This document shows positions 31,265 through 39,126 of a stretch of DNA of 41,934 bases, one piece after another (the stretch's first letter is position 1; every line of letters begins with the position of its first letter). The DNA is from Candidatus Zixiibacteriota bacterium. GTDB lineage: Bacteria > RBG-13-66-14 > B26-G2 > WVWN01. Location: positions 73,614 through 115,547 of the forward strand of contig WVWN01000024.1 in the NCBI GenBank assembly GCA_011773985.1, in the 5' to 3' direction. The notes below the pieces were generated by a model that saw nothing but the letters and a program-made list of their open reading frames with translations, was not told the origin of the DNA and searched no databases. Both the position numbers and the translations under genes were made by a program.

Positions 31265-32779
31265 CTATTCCTCCCAGCCGTTGTGCGCGGCGTTGCCGCC
31301 CCACATCGCCCAGCCGTCCGCGGAGCGGTCCTGGACGTCGACGCAAAAGATGTTGCCGTAGTCGGTTCCCACGAAGACCTTGCCGCCCACCACCGCGGGT
31401 TGGAAGCGAATTGGCTCGCCGACGTTGAAGCGCCACAGTTCCTTGCCGTCGCCGGACCGTACGCAGATGACGTCGCCGTCGGTCGAGCCGAAGTAGAGGT
31501 CGTCGCCCGCGAGCGAGGGGGGCGTGAGCGCGCGGCCGCCGCGGGCCTCGCCCTGCTCGTACTCCTTCTCCCAGACCACTTCGCCGGACTCCACGTCGAC
31601 GGCGCGGACGGCGTCGCCCATCGCGTTGTAGGAACGGTTGCCCTTCACGACGGGCCGCGAGCCCTGGTAGGCCCACACGCCCGAGACGGTCCCGACGCCG
31701 AGGTTCCCGGTGGCCTGGCCCAGCTTGGCCGCGGGCGGCGCCGCGCCGAAGCCCACCGACGCGTCGAGCTCGAGCTGCTCGGCGGCGTACTCACTCTCGG
31801 TGTCGTGCGCGAGGTAGTCGGCCTTGCCGTAGGCGTAAAGCTCCTCGTTGATTTGGCCGCCGGAGCCCCGGCCCAGGCCGGCGATGCCCTCGTACTGCTC
31901 CACGGCGCCTTCCTCGCCCGCCACCTCCACTCGCTTCGAGACGTAGACCTCGTCTCCCGCGACCCAGGGCGCCGACGTCGCAAGCTTCTGGTCCTTCCAC
32001 TTGAGCTCGCCGTCGTCGGCGTCGAAGTGATAGACGGTCCCCTCCAACGTCGAGCAGAAGACCGAGCCGCCGTTGATTACGGGGGCCGTGATGACCTCGC
32101 CGACGAGCGGCTGGTTCCAGACCTCGCCGCCGTTCTCGAGCATGCGGCAGGTGAGGTGGTGCCGGCCGTCGCCGCCGGGATACGTTATGTATATCTTGTC
32201 GCCCGCCGCGGCCGGCTGCGCCATCAGCGGGTCGCCGAGCCACTGGCTCCAGATCTTGTTGCCCTTCTCGGCGTCGAGGACGTAGAGGATGCAGGACTCG
32301 GTGTTGAAGGCGACGCGGCCGCGGTGGACGATGGCCGCGGTGGGGCCGTCGTCGCCGACGTGGTACTGCCAGACGAGGTCGCCGTCGTCGGCGTCGAAGG
32401 CGTAGAAGTCGTAGGTGCCGAAGCCGCCGCCTACGTAGACGATGCCGTCCGCGACCGCGGGCGTCGCGAGCGGCTTGCCGTCCGGTACGTGGACCTTCCA
32501 ACCCTTGAAGCCGTTATCCGTTTCGTAGGGTTCGGCCTTGACGGCCGCGTCCGGGACGAGCCCTTCGCCGCCGCCCTCCTCGAGGCTCACCTGCGCGGGC
32601 GAGGCCGGGAGCATTTCGTCGACGTACATTTGCTCGGCGAGCTCCTGGCTTTCGGGTTCGACGAGGCCGGCGATGACGTCGGCGCGGGCGTCGTCGCCGG
32701 GCAACAGCGCCAGGCCCACGCAGAAGGCGACGCCGAGGGCGAGGGCTAAGGTGCGGGGGATAAGACGGTTACGAACCAT
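31265..32779 (-). CDS. Exported PQQ-like (WD40-like) beta-propeller protein
   Basis: 504 aa from ATG 32779, with AGGAGGT seven bases upstream. A signal peptide (to about residue 34) and a linker are followed by repeats of the PQQ-propeller type: TPAVADGIVYVGGGFG, FDADDGDLVWQYHVG, LDAEKGNKIWSQWLG, VDVESGEVVWEKEY and VRSGDGKELWRFNVGEP. Such domains occur in quinoprotein dehydrogenases and in BamB-like scaffolds; the metal and PQQ ligands of true dehydrogenases were not identified, so a structural or binding role is more likely. The end W-G-G-N-A-A-H-N-G-W-E-E has two decayed copies further left, which suggests that the gene was once part of a tandem array. No C-terminal PASLGRVKAL tag. Confidence 0.82.
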   Translation of the reverse strand: MVRNRLIPRTLALALGVAFCVGLALLPGDDARADVIAGLVEPESQELAEQMYVDEMLPASPAQVSLEEGGGEGLVPDAAVKAEPYETDNGFKGWKVHVPDGKPLATPAVADGIVYVGGGFGTYDFYAFDADDGDLVWQYHVGDDGPTAAIVHRGRVAFNTESCILYVLDAEKGNKIWSQWLGDPLMAQPAAAGDKIYITYPGGDGRHHLTCRMLENGGEVWNQPLVGEVITAPVINGGSVFCSTLEGTVYHFDADDGELKWKDQKLATSAPWVAGDEVYVSKRVEVAGEEGAVEQYEGIAGLGRGSGGQINEELYAYGKADYLAHDTESEYAAEQLELDASVGFGAAPPAAKLGQATGNLGVGTVSGVWAYQGSRPVVKGNRSYNAMGDAVRAVDVESGEVVWEKEYEQGEARGGRALTPPSLAGDDLYFGSTDGDVICVRSGDGKELWRFNVGEPIRFQPAVVGGKVFVGTDYGNIFCVDVQDRSADGWAMWGGNAAHNGWEE

Positions 32780-32871
32780 TTCGCGTACCTCCTAGATATG
32801 CAATTAGGGCAGGAGTGAGGGCGTCCTCTCGGTTATTCGACTATACCAAAAGCTATTAGGTTTAAGTAATG

Positions 32872-32896
32872 AAAAGCCACCCTCGTGGGCGGCTTT
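32872..32896. terminator. Terminator-like hairpin upstream of both divergent genes
   Basis: AAGCCACCC-TCGT-GGGCGGCTT with one mismatch, T-rich on the plus side and TTTTC on the minus side. It has no obvious gene to end in either direction. Confidence 0.5.
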
Positions 32897-32904
32897 TTCC
32901 GCCC

Positions 32905-32934
32905 TTGAAACCCCCCCCGCCGTTGTGGTATATT
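32905..32934 (+). promoter_or_regulatory. Promoter for the activase gene
   Basis: TTGAAA (32905-32910), 18 bases with a C8 run, TATATT (32929-32934). The leader to ATG 33080 is about 140 bases and contains a hairpin. Confidence 0.45.
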
Positions 32935-33079
32935 AAATTTCCGAGAATTCGGGCGACGGGCCTCGCGGCCCGTTTGCTCGCGCATAATTATATTCGAATA
33001 ATATAGCGGGACGGGCGTTGATATCCGCCGAAGCCCTCATAAGTTCCCCCCGCTCGTCCCCTTATCGGAGCGATAGTAT

Positions 33080-36000
33080 ATGCACCTCGGCGCCGACCTG
33101 GGCTCTATAAGCGTGAACCTGGCCCTCCTCGACGAGGAGCATGACGTCGTCGAGGACCACTATATTCGCCACAAGGGCCAGCCCGTTAAAGCGCTTGCGG
33201 CGGGCGTCGACGACGTCCTCGGGCGCTGCCCGCTCGAGCGGATTACCTCGCTGACGGTCACCGGCTCCGGCGGCAAGCTGGCGGCCGACATATCGGGCGC
33301 GGCTTTCGTAAATGAAATCGTCGCGCAGACCGCCGCGGTGGGCCGCCTCTACCCGAACGTCCACACCGTCGTCGAGATCGGCGGCCAAGACTCCAAGCTG
33401 ATTATACTGGCCGAGGACGAGAAGACGGGCCGGACCGTCATACGCGACTTCGCGATGAACACCATCTGCGCCGCGGGGACCGGCTCCTTCCTCGACCAGC
33501 AGGCCAGCCGCCTCGGCCTCACGGTCGAGGAATTCGGCGACCTAGCGCTCCGCTCTGAGCACCCGCCGCGCATCGCGGGCCGCTGCTCCGTCTTCGCCAA
33601 ATCGGATATGATCCACCTCCAACAGGAAGGCGCGCCGGACTACGACATCGTCGCGGGCCTGTGCTTCGCGATGGCGCGGAACTTCAAGGCCACGATCGCG
33701 AAGGGCAAGGACTTCCGCCTCGACTACTGCTTCATGGGCGGCGTCGCGGCCAACAAAGGCATGGTCCGCGCTTTCACCGAGGTCCTGGGCCTGGACGCCG
33801 GCGAGCTCGTCATCCCGGCGCACTTCGCCTCCATGGGTGCCATCGGCGCCGTTCTGGCCGCGGCGGAACGCGACGAGTTTACCTCTTTCGCCGGTACGGA
33901 AGCGTTCTACGACTACCTCTCGAGCGAGCACGAGGAGGAGGAGGGCCAGGAACGGCTCGTCCTGCGCGACGTTCACCTCGAGGCCAAGGCCGACGCCCTC
34001 CCGCCGAAGGACGGCGAGAAAATAAACTGCTTCCTCGGCGTCGACGTGGGCTCGCTCTCGACCAACGTCGTCGCGATGGACGAGGACGACAACATCATCT
34101 CGAAAAGGTACTTGATGACCGCGGGACGGCCCATCGAGGCTATCCGGCGCGGCCTGGCCGAGGTGGGCGAGGAGGTCGCCGATAAGGTCGTCGTCCGGGG
34201 CGTCGGGACCACCGGCTCGGGGCGCTACCTCACCGGCGACTTCGTCGGCGCGGACATCGTCAAGAACGAGATCACGGCGCAAGCGACGGCCGCGGTTTAT
34301 ATAGACAAAAACGTCGACACCGTCTTCGAGATCGGCGGCCAGGACTCGAAATACATCTCGCTCGACAACGGCGCCATCGTCGACTTCGAGATGAACAAGG
34401 TCTGCGCGGCCGGGACCGGCTCCTTCATCGAGGAGCAGAGCGAGCGCCTCGACGTAAACATCAAGGAGGAGTTCGCCGAACTCGCGCTGGCCGCGGACGC
34501 ACCTTGCCGCCTGGGCGAGCGCTGCACCGTCTTCATGGAGACCGACATCCTGAGTCACCAGCAGCGGGGGGCGCCGCGCGAGGACCTCTGCGCCGGCCTC
34601 GGTTACTCTATCGTTTTGAATTATCTCAACCGCGTCGTCCAGGAGAAGCGCGTCGGCGACAACATCTTCTTCCAGGGTGGCGTCGCCTACAACAACGCGG
34701 TCGTAGCGGCCTTCGAGCAGGTCACCGGCAAGCCGTTCACGGTCCCCGACCACCACGAGGTCACCGGCGCCTGGGGCATGGCGATGATCGCGCGGGAGCT
34801 GTGGGACGGCCGAAGCGTCAGCACGTTCAAGGGCTGGGACCTCGCCACCCGCAAATACGAGCAGAGCTCCTTCGAGTGCCCGGATTGCTCGAACCATTGC
34901 GAAATAAAAGTGGTGCAGGTGGAGGGCGAGGAAGCGCTTTACTACGGCTCCCGTTGCGAGAAGTATGACGTCGAGCGCCGGAAGGCCCACAAGCGCGGCG
35001 AGGGCTTGCCCAACCTCTTCGCCGAACGCGAGAAGCTCTTAACGCGGGACTACACCTCGGCGAAACCCAAGGAGGGCGCCGCGCGCGTCGGCCTCCCGCG
35101 CACGCTCTTCATCCACGAAATGTTGCCGTTCTTCAAGACCTTCCTGGCCGAGCTCGGCTTCGACGTGGTCCTCTCCGATTACACCAATAAGAACGTCATC
35201 CACGACGGCGTCGAGGCCGTGGCCTCCGAGTGCTGCTTCCCGGTGAAGGTGGCACACGGCCACGTCATAAATTTGCTCAATAAGGGCGTCGACGCGCTCT
35301 TCATGCCGTCGGCTATTTCGCTCGAGAAGCAGAACGCGCTCACCGACAAATCGTTCACCTGCCCGTACGTCCAGACGTCGCCGTACGTCATCTCGTCGGC
35401 TTTGGACCTCGAGGCCAAGAAGGTGTCGGCCCTCGTCCCCAGGCTCTTCTTCGAGCGCGGCGACGCGGCCTTGGTGAACGCACTCCACGACGCGCTTAAG
35501 CCACTGGCCGTGAAGAAGGGCGACGTCCGACGCGCGTACCAAGCGGCTAAGAACGCCCAGAACGAATTCTACGGGCGGGTGAAGACGCGCGGCATTCAGG
35601 TGCTGGAAGAGCTGGGCCGCGACGACAACGCCGTCGTGATTGTCGGCCGGCCCTACAACACCTGCGACGGCGGCATCAATCTCGAGATGCCCAAGAAGTT
35701 TCGCGACCTGGGGACGCTCGCCATCCCGATGGACTTCCTGCCGGTGGAGGAGGTCGAGCTCTCGCACGAGTGGGACAACATGTACTGGAAGTACGGCCAG
35801 AAGATCCTGTCCGCGGTCGAGATCGTGCGTAAGGACCCGCGGCTCCACGGCGTCTACATCACCAACTTCGGCTGCGGGCCGGACTCGTTCCTGCTGAAGT
35901 TCTTCCGCGTCAAGATGGGCGGCAAGCCGTTTTTGCAGCTCGAGATCGACGAGCACTCCGCGGGCGCCGGCGCCATTACCCGGGCGGAGGCGTTCCTGGA

Positions 36001-37294
36001 CAGCATCAAGAACTTCCGCGACAAGGTCCCGGCCTCGGTCGAGATCAAGCGCCTCTCGCTCGCCGCCGAGGACCACAAGCGCACCATCTACATCCCGTAC
36101 ATGTGCGACCACGCGTACGCCGTCCGGGCCGCGTTCGAGGCCGTGGGCGTGCCCGCGGTCGTAATGGACGAGCCGGACGACGAGACGCTCGCGTGGGGCC
36201 GCAAATTCACCACCGGCAAGGAGTGCTACCCCTGCATCGTCACGACCGGCGATATGGTGAAGTACGCCAAGCGGGCGGGCTTCGACGCCGAGCGCGCGAT
36301 CTTCTTCATGCCTGCGGGCTCCGGGCCCTGCCGCTTCGGCCAGTACAACATGCTGCACCGCATCGTCCTGGCCGAGCTGGGCCTGGGCGACGTGCCGGTC
36401 TTCAGCCCCAACCAGGGCAAGACGCTCTACAACGACCTCGGCATCGTCGGGAACGAGTTTACGCGGCGCGCGTGGCAAGGCGTCGTAGCGATAGACATGC
36501 TCGAGAAGCTGCTCCTGCAAACGCGGCCGTACGAGCTCGAGCCGGGCGACGCCCACCGCGTCTATTGGAAATACGTTAAGAAGATAGAGGAAAGCATCCT
36601 CCGCGACGGCACGCTGGAGGGGATTCTTGAGATATGCAAGGAGGCCGTCGCGGCGTGGCCGGGTATTGCGGTTTCCTCTGAGCCGAAACCGAAGATAGGC
36701 GTCGTCGGCGAGATCTACGTCCGCTCCAACCGCTTCTCGAACAGCTACTTCGTCGACCAGGTAGAGGAGCTGGGTGGCGAGGCGCTCTTGCCGCCCATAT
36801 CGGAGTGGTTCTGGTATACCAACTGGACGCGCATCCGCGACTGCAAGATCCGCAGTGACTACTCGCGGCGCGCGCTCAGCATAATCACGCAAAAAATCCA
36901 GAAGAGCGACTACGCAAAGATCACGGCGCTCTTCGAAGGCCTCGCGCGAAACTGGCCCGAACCGGAGATCGAGGAGACGGTCCGCGCGGGGTCGCGGTAC
37001 GTCCACGATACGTTCGAGGGGGAGGCGATATTGTCGGTGGGGAAGGCCGCGGAGTACGCGCACAACGGCTGCCACGGCGTCGCCAACCTCATGCCGTTCA
37101 CGTGCATGCCGGGCGTCATCGTCTCGGCGCTCCTCAAGCGCGTCCAGGCGGACTACGACAACGTCCCCATATTGAACATGTCGTACGACGGCCTGGAGTC
37201 CGCGACCACGCGCACCCGCATCGAGGCCTTCATCCACCAGGCGCGGCAGCGATTGGAGGTCGCACTGGCCCCGCGCGCGGGACAAGGGGCTTAA
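33080..37294 (+). CDS. Double acyl-CoA dehydratase activase (BcrAD/BadFG ATPase x2 + DUF2229 + C-terminal domain)
   Basis: 1404 aa. Two ASKHA ATPase domains of the HgdC/BadF type lie in tandem. The first (about 1-270) has LGADLGSISVNLAL, CAAGTGSFLDQQ (Cys130) and R-C-S-V-F (Cys169), with the same 39-residue spacing as HgdC Cys127/166, the ligands of the [4Fe-4S] cluster. The second (about 312-575) has LGVDVGSLSTNVVAMD, Cys442 and Cys482. A DUF2229 region follows (VGLPRTLFIHEMLPFFKTF), then a domain related to the dehydratase subunits with conserved Cys. In HgdC homodimers one cluster bridges two subunits; here both halves are in one chain. Such proteins are common in anaerobes but their target dehydratase is mostly unknown, and none is adjacent. 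GGAG lies about 9 bases before the ATG. Confidence 0.88.
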   Translation: MHLGADLGSISVNLALLDEEHDVVEDHYIRHKGQPVKALAAGVDDVLGRCPLERITSLTVTGSGGKLAADISGAAFVNEIVAQTAAVGRLYPNVHTVVEIGGQDSKLIILAEDEKTGRTVIRDFAMNTICAAGTGSFLDQQASRLGLTVEEFGDLALRSEHPPRIAGRCSVFAKSDMIHLQQEGAPDYDIVAGLCFAMARNFKATIAKGKDFRLDYCFMGGVAANKGMVRAFTEVLGLDAGELVIPAHFASMGAIGAVLAAAERDEFTSFAGTEAFYDYLSSEHEEEEGQERLVLRDVHLEAKADALPPKDGEKINCFLGVDVGSLSTNVVAMDEDDNIISKRYLMTAGRPIEAIRRGLAEVGEEVADKVVVRGVGTTGSGRYLTGDFVGADIVKNEITAQATAAVYIDKNVDTVFEIGGQDSKYISLDNGAIVDFEMNKVCAAGTGSFIEEQSERLDVNIKEEFAELALAADAPCRLGERCTVFMETDILSHQQRGAPREDLCAGLGYSIVLNYLNRVVQEKRVGDNIFFQGGVAYNNAVVAAFEQVTGKPFTVPDHHEVTGAWGMAMIARELWDGRSVSTFKGWDLATRKYEQSSFECPDCSNHCEIKVVQVEGEEALYYGSRCEKYDVERRKAHKRGEGLPNLFAEREKLLTRDYTSAKPKEGAARVGLPRTLFIHEMLPFFKTFLAELGFDVVLSDYTNKNVIHDGVEAVASECCFPVKVAHGHVINLLNKGVDALFMPSAISLEKQNALTDKSFTCPYVQTSPYVISSALDLEAKKVSALVPRLFFERGDAALVNALHDALKPLAVKKGDVRRAYQAAKNAQNEFYGRVKTRGIQVLEELGRDDNAVVIVGRPYNTCDGGINLEMPKKFRDLGTLAIPMDFLPVEEVELSHEWDNMYWKYGQKILSAVEIVRKDPRLHGVYITNFGCGPDSFLLKFFRVKMGGKPFLQLEIDEHSAGAGAITRAEAFLDSIKNFRDKVPASVEIKRLSLAAEDHKRTIYIPYMCDHAYAVRAAFEAVGVPAVVMDEPDDETLAWGRKFTTGKECYPCIVTTGDMVKYAKRAGFDAERAIFFMPAGSGPCRFGQYNMLHRIVLAELGLGDVPVFSPNQGKTLYNDLGIVGNEFTRRAWQGVVAIDMLEKLLLQTRPYELEPGDAHRVYWKYVKKIEESILRDGTLEGILEICKEAVAAWPGIAVSSEPKPKIGVVGEIYVRSNRFSNSYFVDQVEELGGEALLPPISEWFWYTNWTRIRDCKIRSDYSRRALSIITQKIQKSDYAKITALFEGLARNWPEPEIEETVRAGSRYVHDTFEGEAILSVGKAAEYAHNGCHGVANLMPFTCMPGVIVSALLKRVQADYDNVPILNMSYDGLESATTRTRIEAFIHQARQRLEVALAPRAGQGA

Positions 37295-37304
37295 GCCCCT
37301 TGTC
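37281..37304. repeat. Perfect 24-bp palindrome across the activase stop codon
   Basis: GACAAGGGGCTT followed by its exact reverse complement. The TAA stop of the activase gene lies at 37292-37294, in the centre. In RNA it would form a 10- to 12-bp hairpin just before the terminator. Confidence 0.85.
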
Positions 37305-37306
37305 TT

Positions 37307-37334
37307 GGCCGGTCTTTAGGCCGGCCCGTTTTTT
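37307..37334 (+). terminator. Terminator of the activase gene (palindrome family)
   Basis: GGCCGGTC-TTTA-GGCCGGCC (one wobble pair) followed by CG and six T. Related in sequence to the repeat at 38304-38325. Confidence 0.75.
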
Positions 37335-37402
37335 GCGCAACCGCTCGGCTCGAGCTGAAGGTCGGCCCCTCCGGTTGCCTTCCCTTCCGGCGGGAGTTCG
37401 GT

Positions 37403-37408
37403 TATAAT
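37403..37408 (+). promoter_or_regulatory. -10 box TATAAT before the gene at 37443
   Basis: A TATAAT in a GC-rich setting, 35 bases before the start. No good -35 box was found at 16-18 bases (TTCCCT at best). Confidence 0.4.
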
Positions 37409-37442
37409 GGCGCGTTTGATATAACCAGAGGTGAAAATGGGG

Positions 37443-38261
37443 ATGCGAATATTCGTTACGTTAATCAGCGCGGGCCTTGCGGCCGCGACGGCCGTATTTG
37501 CCGTACCGGGCGACGTCATCTCCCACTTCTCCCTCAGCGGCAACATCTACCCGGTGGGCGCGGCGATGTACCGCGACGCGACGTACGCCTACGGCGTATA
37601 CGACGCCGGCCCGGGCGGCGAGCTCTGGCGATACACGCCCGCGGGAAGCTTCCTGAGTTCGTTCACCCTTTCCGGCGCGGTCCGGCCCGTTGACGCGGAC
37701 TACTGCCACCTCGGCGCCGGGTATTTCGTGGTGCTGGACGGCGGGACGCTGCTCCGGGCGTACCACGTCGCGAGCGGGTCCCTTCTCGGCTCGGTGCCCC
37801 TCCCGGCGACCGCCGACGGCGTCGCGTACGACGCGGCGGGCGGTTACTATTACGGTTCCGCCAACAACTATATATACCGGATTACCACGGCCGGCAGCTT
37901 GGTCGGCTCGTTCAACGGCGGCCCGGACGCCGGGACGCTCGCGGCGACGAGCCGCTTCGCCGGCCAGGCCGGCGACTACGTAATCGTCAACCCCAAGGCC
38001 CGGGGAGTCCACCCCACGCGGGTATATACCGGCGGCGGCTCGTTCGTGGCCTCGTTCACCTTCAGCGGGCCCTACCCGGATATGGATTTACGCTACGGCG
38101 CGACGGCGGGCGACGGTTACCCGCTTTCGTACGGTACGACGTTGTGGCTGGTCTTGCGTACCGACTTCATCTGGCGTAGCGCGTATCAGATAGACTTGGG
38201 GAACGCCAACCCGGCGGTCGCCCCCGCGTCCTTCGGCGCCGTCAAGGCCCTCTACCGTTAA
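37443..38261 (+). CDS. Exported beta-propeller-like protein with C-terminal PASFGAVKAL tag
   Basis: 272 aa from ATG 37443, 9 bases after GAGGTG; GTG 37431 and ATG 37437 are in frame but too close to that site. A signal peptide (to about residue 20, ending V-F-A) is followed by repeated beta strands such as DVISHFSLSGNIYPVGAA, GSFLSSFTLSGAVRPVDAD and GSFVASFTFSGPYPDMDL, a six- or seven-unit propeller of NHL/SMP-30-like look. The end is A-V-A-P-A-S-F-G-A-V-K-A-L-Y-R, the shared tag. Probably exported to the surface or outside. Flanked by terminators on both sides, so a single-gene unit. Confidence 0.72.
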   Translation: MRIFVTLISAGLAAATAVFAVPGDVISHFSLSGNIYPVGAAMYRDATYAYGVYDAGPGGELWRYTPAGSFLSSFTLSGAVRPVDADYCHLGAGYFVVLDGGTLLRAYHVASGSLLGSVPLPATADGVAYDAAGGYYYGSANNYIYRITTAGSLVGSFNGGPDAGTLAATSRFAGQAGDYVIVNPKARGVHPTRVYTGGGSFVASFTFSGPYPDMDLRYGATAGDGYPLSYGTTLWLVLRTDFIWRSAYQIDLGNANPAVAPASFGAVKALYR

Positions 38262-38303
38262 CGCGGCCGCGGCGGGGCGTGGTTTTCTTTCGTTTTAATG
38301 TAG

Positions 38304-38333
38304 GGGCCGGTCTTCAGACCGGCCCGTTTTTTA
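38304..38333 (+). terminator. Terminator after the gene at 37443 (palindrome family)
   Basis: Perfect 9-bp stem GGGCCGGTC / GACCGGCCC with loop TTCA, then GTTTTTT. Confidence 0.8.
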
Positions 38334-38342
38334 GCGTAACTC

Positions 38343-38366
38343 GGGCCGACCTGAAGGTCGGCCCTA
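38343..38366. repeat. Intergenic palindromic repeat, copy 3
   Basis: GGGCCGACCT-GA-AGGTCGGCCC, the same palindrome as at 29745 and 31180 but without the 3' extension. It lies between convergent tag-bearing genes. A half copy (CTGAAGGTCGGCCCCT) is at about 37355-37370. Confidence 0.75.
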
Positions 38367-38375
38367 CATTTTCCC

Positions 38376-38945
38376 TTACCGATAAAGTGCCTTAACGCGG
38401 CCCAGGCTCGCCGGCGCGACGCCGATGCCGTAGTTGGTGTCCACCGTGCACTCGATGGCCCAATCGGCGTACGCCTCCACCCATTTGATGTCGTCCTGGG
38501 AGGTGAAGTGGTGGCCCGGGTATTGCCGCGGCATGGCGCCCCGGAACGTTACGAAGAACTCCCGCCACAGCGTATCGGAACTGATGAAGAAATTATTGGC
38601 GTTGACGATTATCTTCGACTCCTCTAAGCTGACGTCGGTCCATCGCGGCCAGGGGTCGGTTAAAATATAGAACGACGCGAGGACGGTCCCCGGCGTCGAG
38701 CCGGTCGCGCTCCAAATTTTTACTCGCACCTCGGCGTTGCCGACTTCGAAGCCGAAGTGCGCCGTCTTCAGGAGAACCGGGTATTGTCCGGCGGAGGGCG
38801 TGCATAGGGTCCCGGGGTGCGCGTACTGTATCCAAAAGAAACGCGAATTGTAAATCCCGTTGGAATACCGGATACGGACCTCGGCCGCAGTCGAGAGGCT
38901 CGCGACGCAAACGAGAAGGCTTAGAGCTACAACCCGATACTTCAT
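38376..38945 (-). CDS. Small exported protein with PASLGRVKALYR tag, paralogue of 40478
   Basis: 189 aa. A signal peptide ends ASLSTAAE. The mature part opens VRIRYSNGIYNSRFFW, then AGQYPVLLKTAHFGFEVG, VRVKIWSATGSTPGTVLASF, NFFISSDTLW, and near the end DDIKWVEAYADWAIECTVDTNY. The same series of blocks occurs in the protein at 40478, so the two are paralogues with about half of the residues alike by eye. No known family was recognised; the blocks resemble the beta-sandwich of secreted proteins that describe 'frames' of extracellular assemblies. The C-terminus is V-A-P-A-S-L-G-R-V-K-A-L-Y-R. AAGGGGG lies 9 bases before the ATG. Confidence 0.7.
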   Translation of the reverse strand: MKYRVVALSLLVCVASLSTAAEVRIRYSNGIYNSRFFWIQYAHPGTLCTPSAGQYPVLLKTAHFGFEVGNAEVRVKIWSATGSTPGTVLASFYILTDPWPRWTDVSLEESKIIVNANNFFISSDTLWREFFVTFRGAMPRQYPGHHFTSQDDIKWVEAYADWAIECTVDTNYGIGVAPASLGRVKALYR

Positions 38946-39077
38946 TCCTTAGGCCCCCTTGCGTTTAAAACAACTAACATATTATTCGCCCCCGGTCAAA
39001 CAAAGCGTCGCCGGTTCCCTCCCGGCCGACGGCCCCTCCCTTACGACGGGCCGGCGACGCCGCGGGCGTTCGGCTGG

Positions 39078-39104
39078 AAAAAGGCCCGCCTCGCCGGCGG
39101 GGTC
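39078..39104 (-). terminator. Terminator of the class V aminotransferase gene
   Basis: On the minus strand CCCGCC and GGCGGG flank a five-base loop and are followed by G-C-C and five T. Confidence 0.65.
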
Positions 39105-39126
39105 CTCGGCCGGTCGCGACGGTTCC

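Larger units (their letters stand above)
32780..33079. other. Divergent leader region with two hairpins and promoters
   Basis: No supported gene. Contains a weak minus-strand promoter for the PQQ gene (TTACTT 32864-32869, TATAGT 32840-32845), a terminator-like hairpin at 32872-32896, a plus-strand promoter at 32905-32934, and a second hairpin ACGGGCC-TCGC-GGCCCGT at about 32954-32972 inside the leader of the activase gene. A TATTCGAATA palindrome lies near 32991-33000. Confidence 0.5.

Noticed and set aside
31053-31361. 102-codon plus-strand frame
   Set aside because: It runs through repeats, hairpins and the antisense of the PQQ gene end; the similarity to neighbouring frames comes from the DNA repeats.
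31283-32749. A 488-codon frame on the plus strand
   Set aside because: It is antisense to the PQQ-propeller gene, has low-complexity V/A/R/D-rich translation and no ribosome site; GC-rich codon use on one strand opens the opposite frame.
35039-37285. A 748-codon frame on the minus strand (and 33542-34990, 482 codons)
   Set aside because: Antisense to the double activase gene, which has strong family motifs over its whole length. The antisense translation shows no domains.
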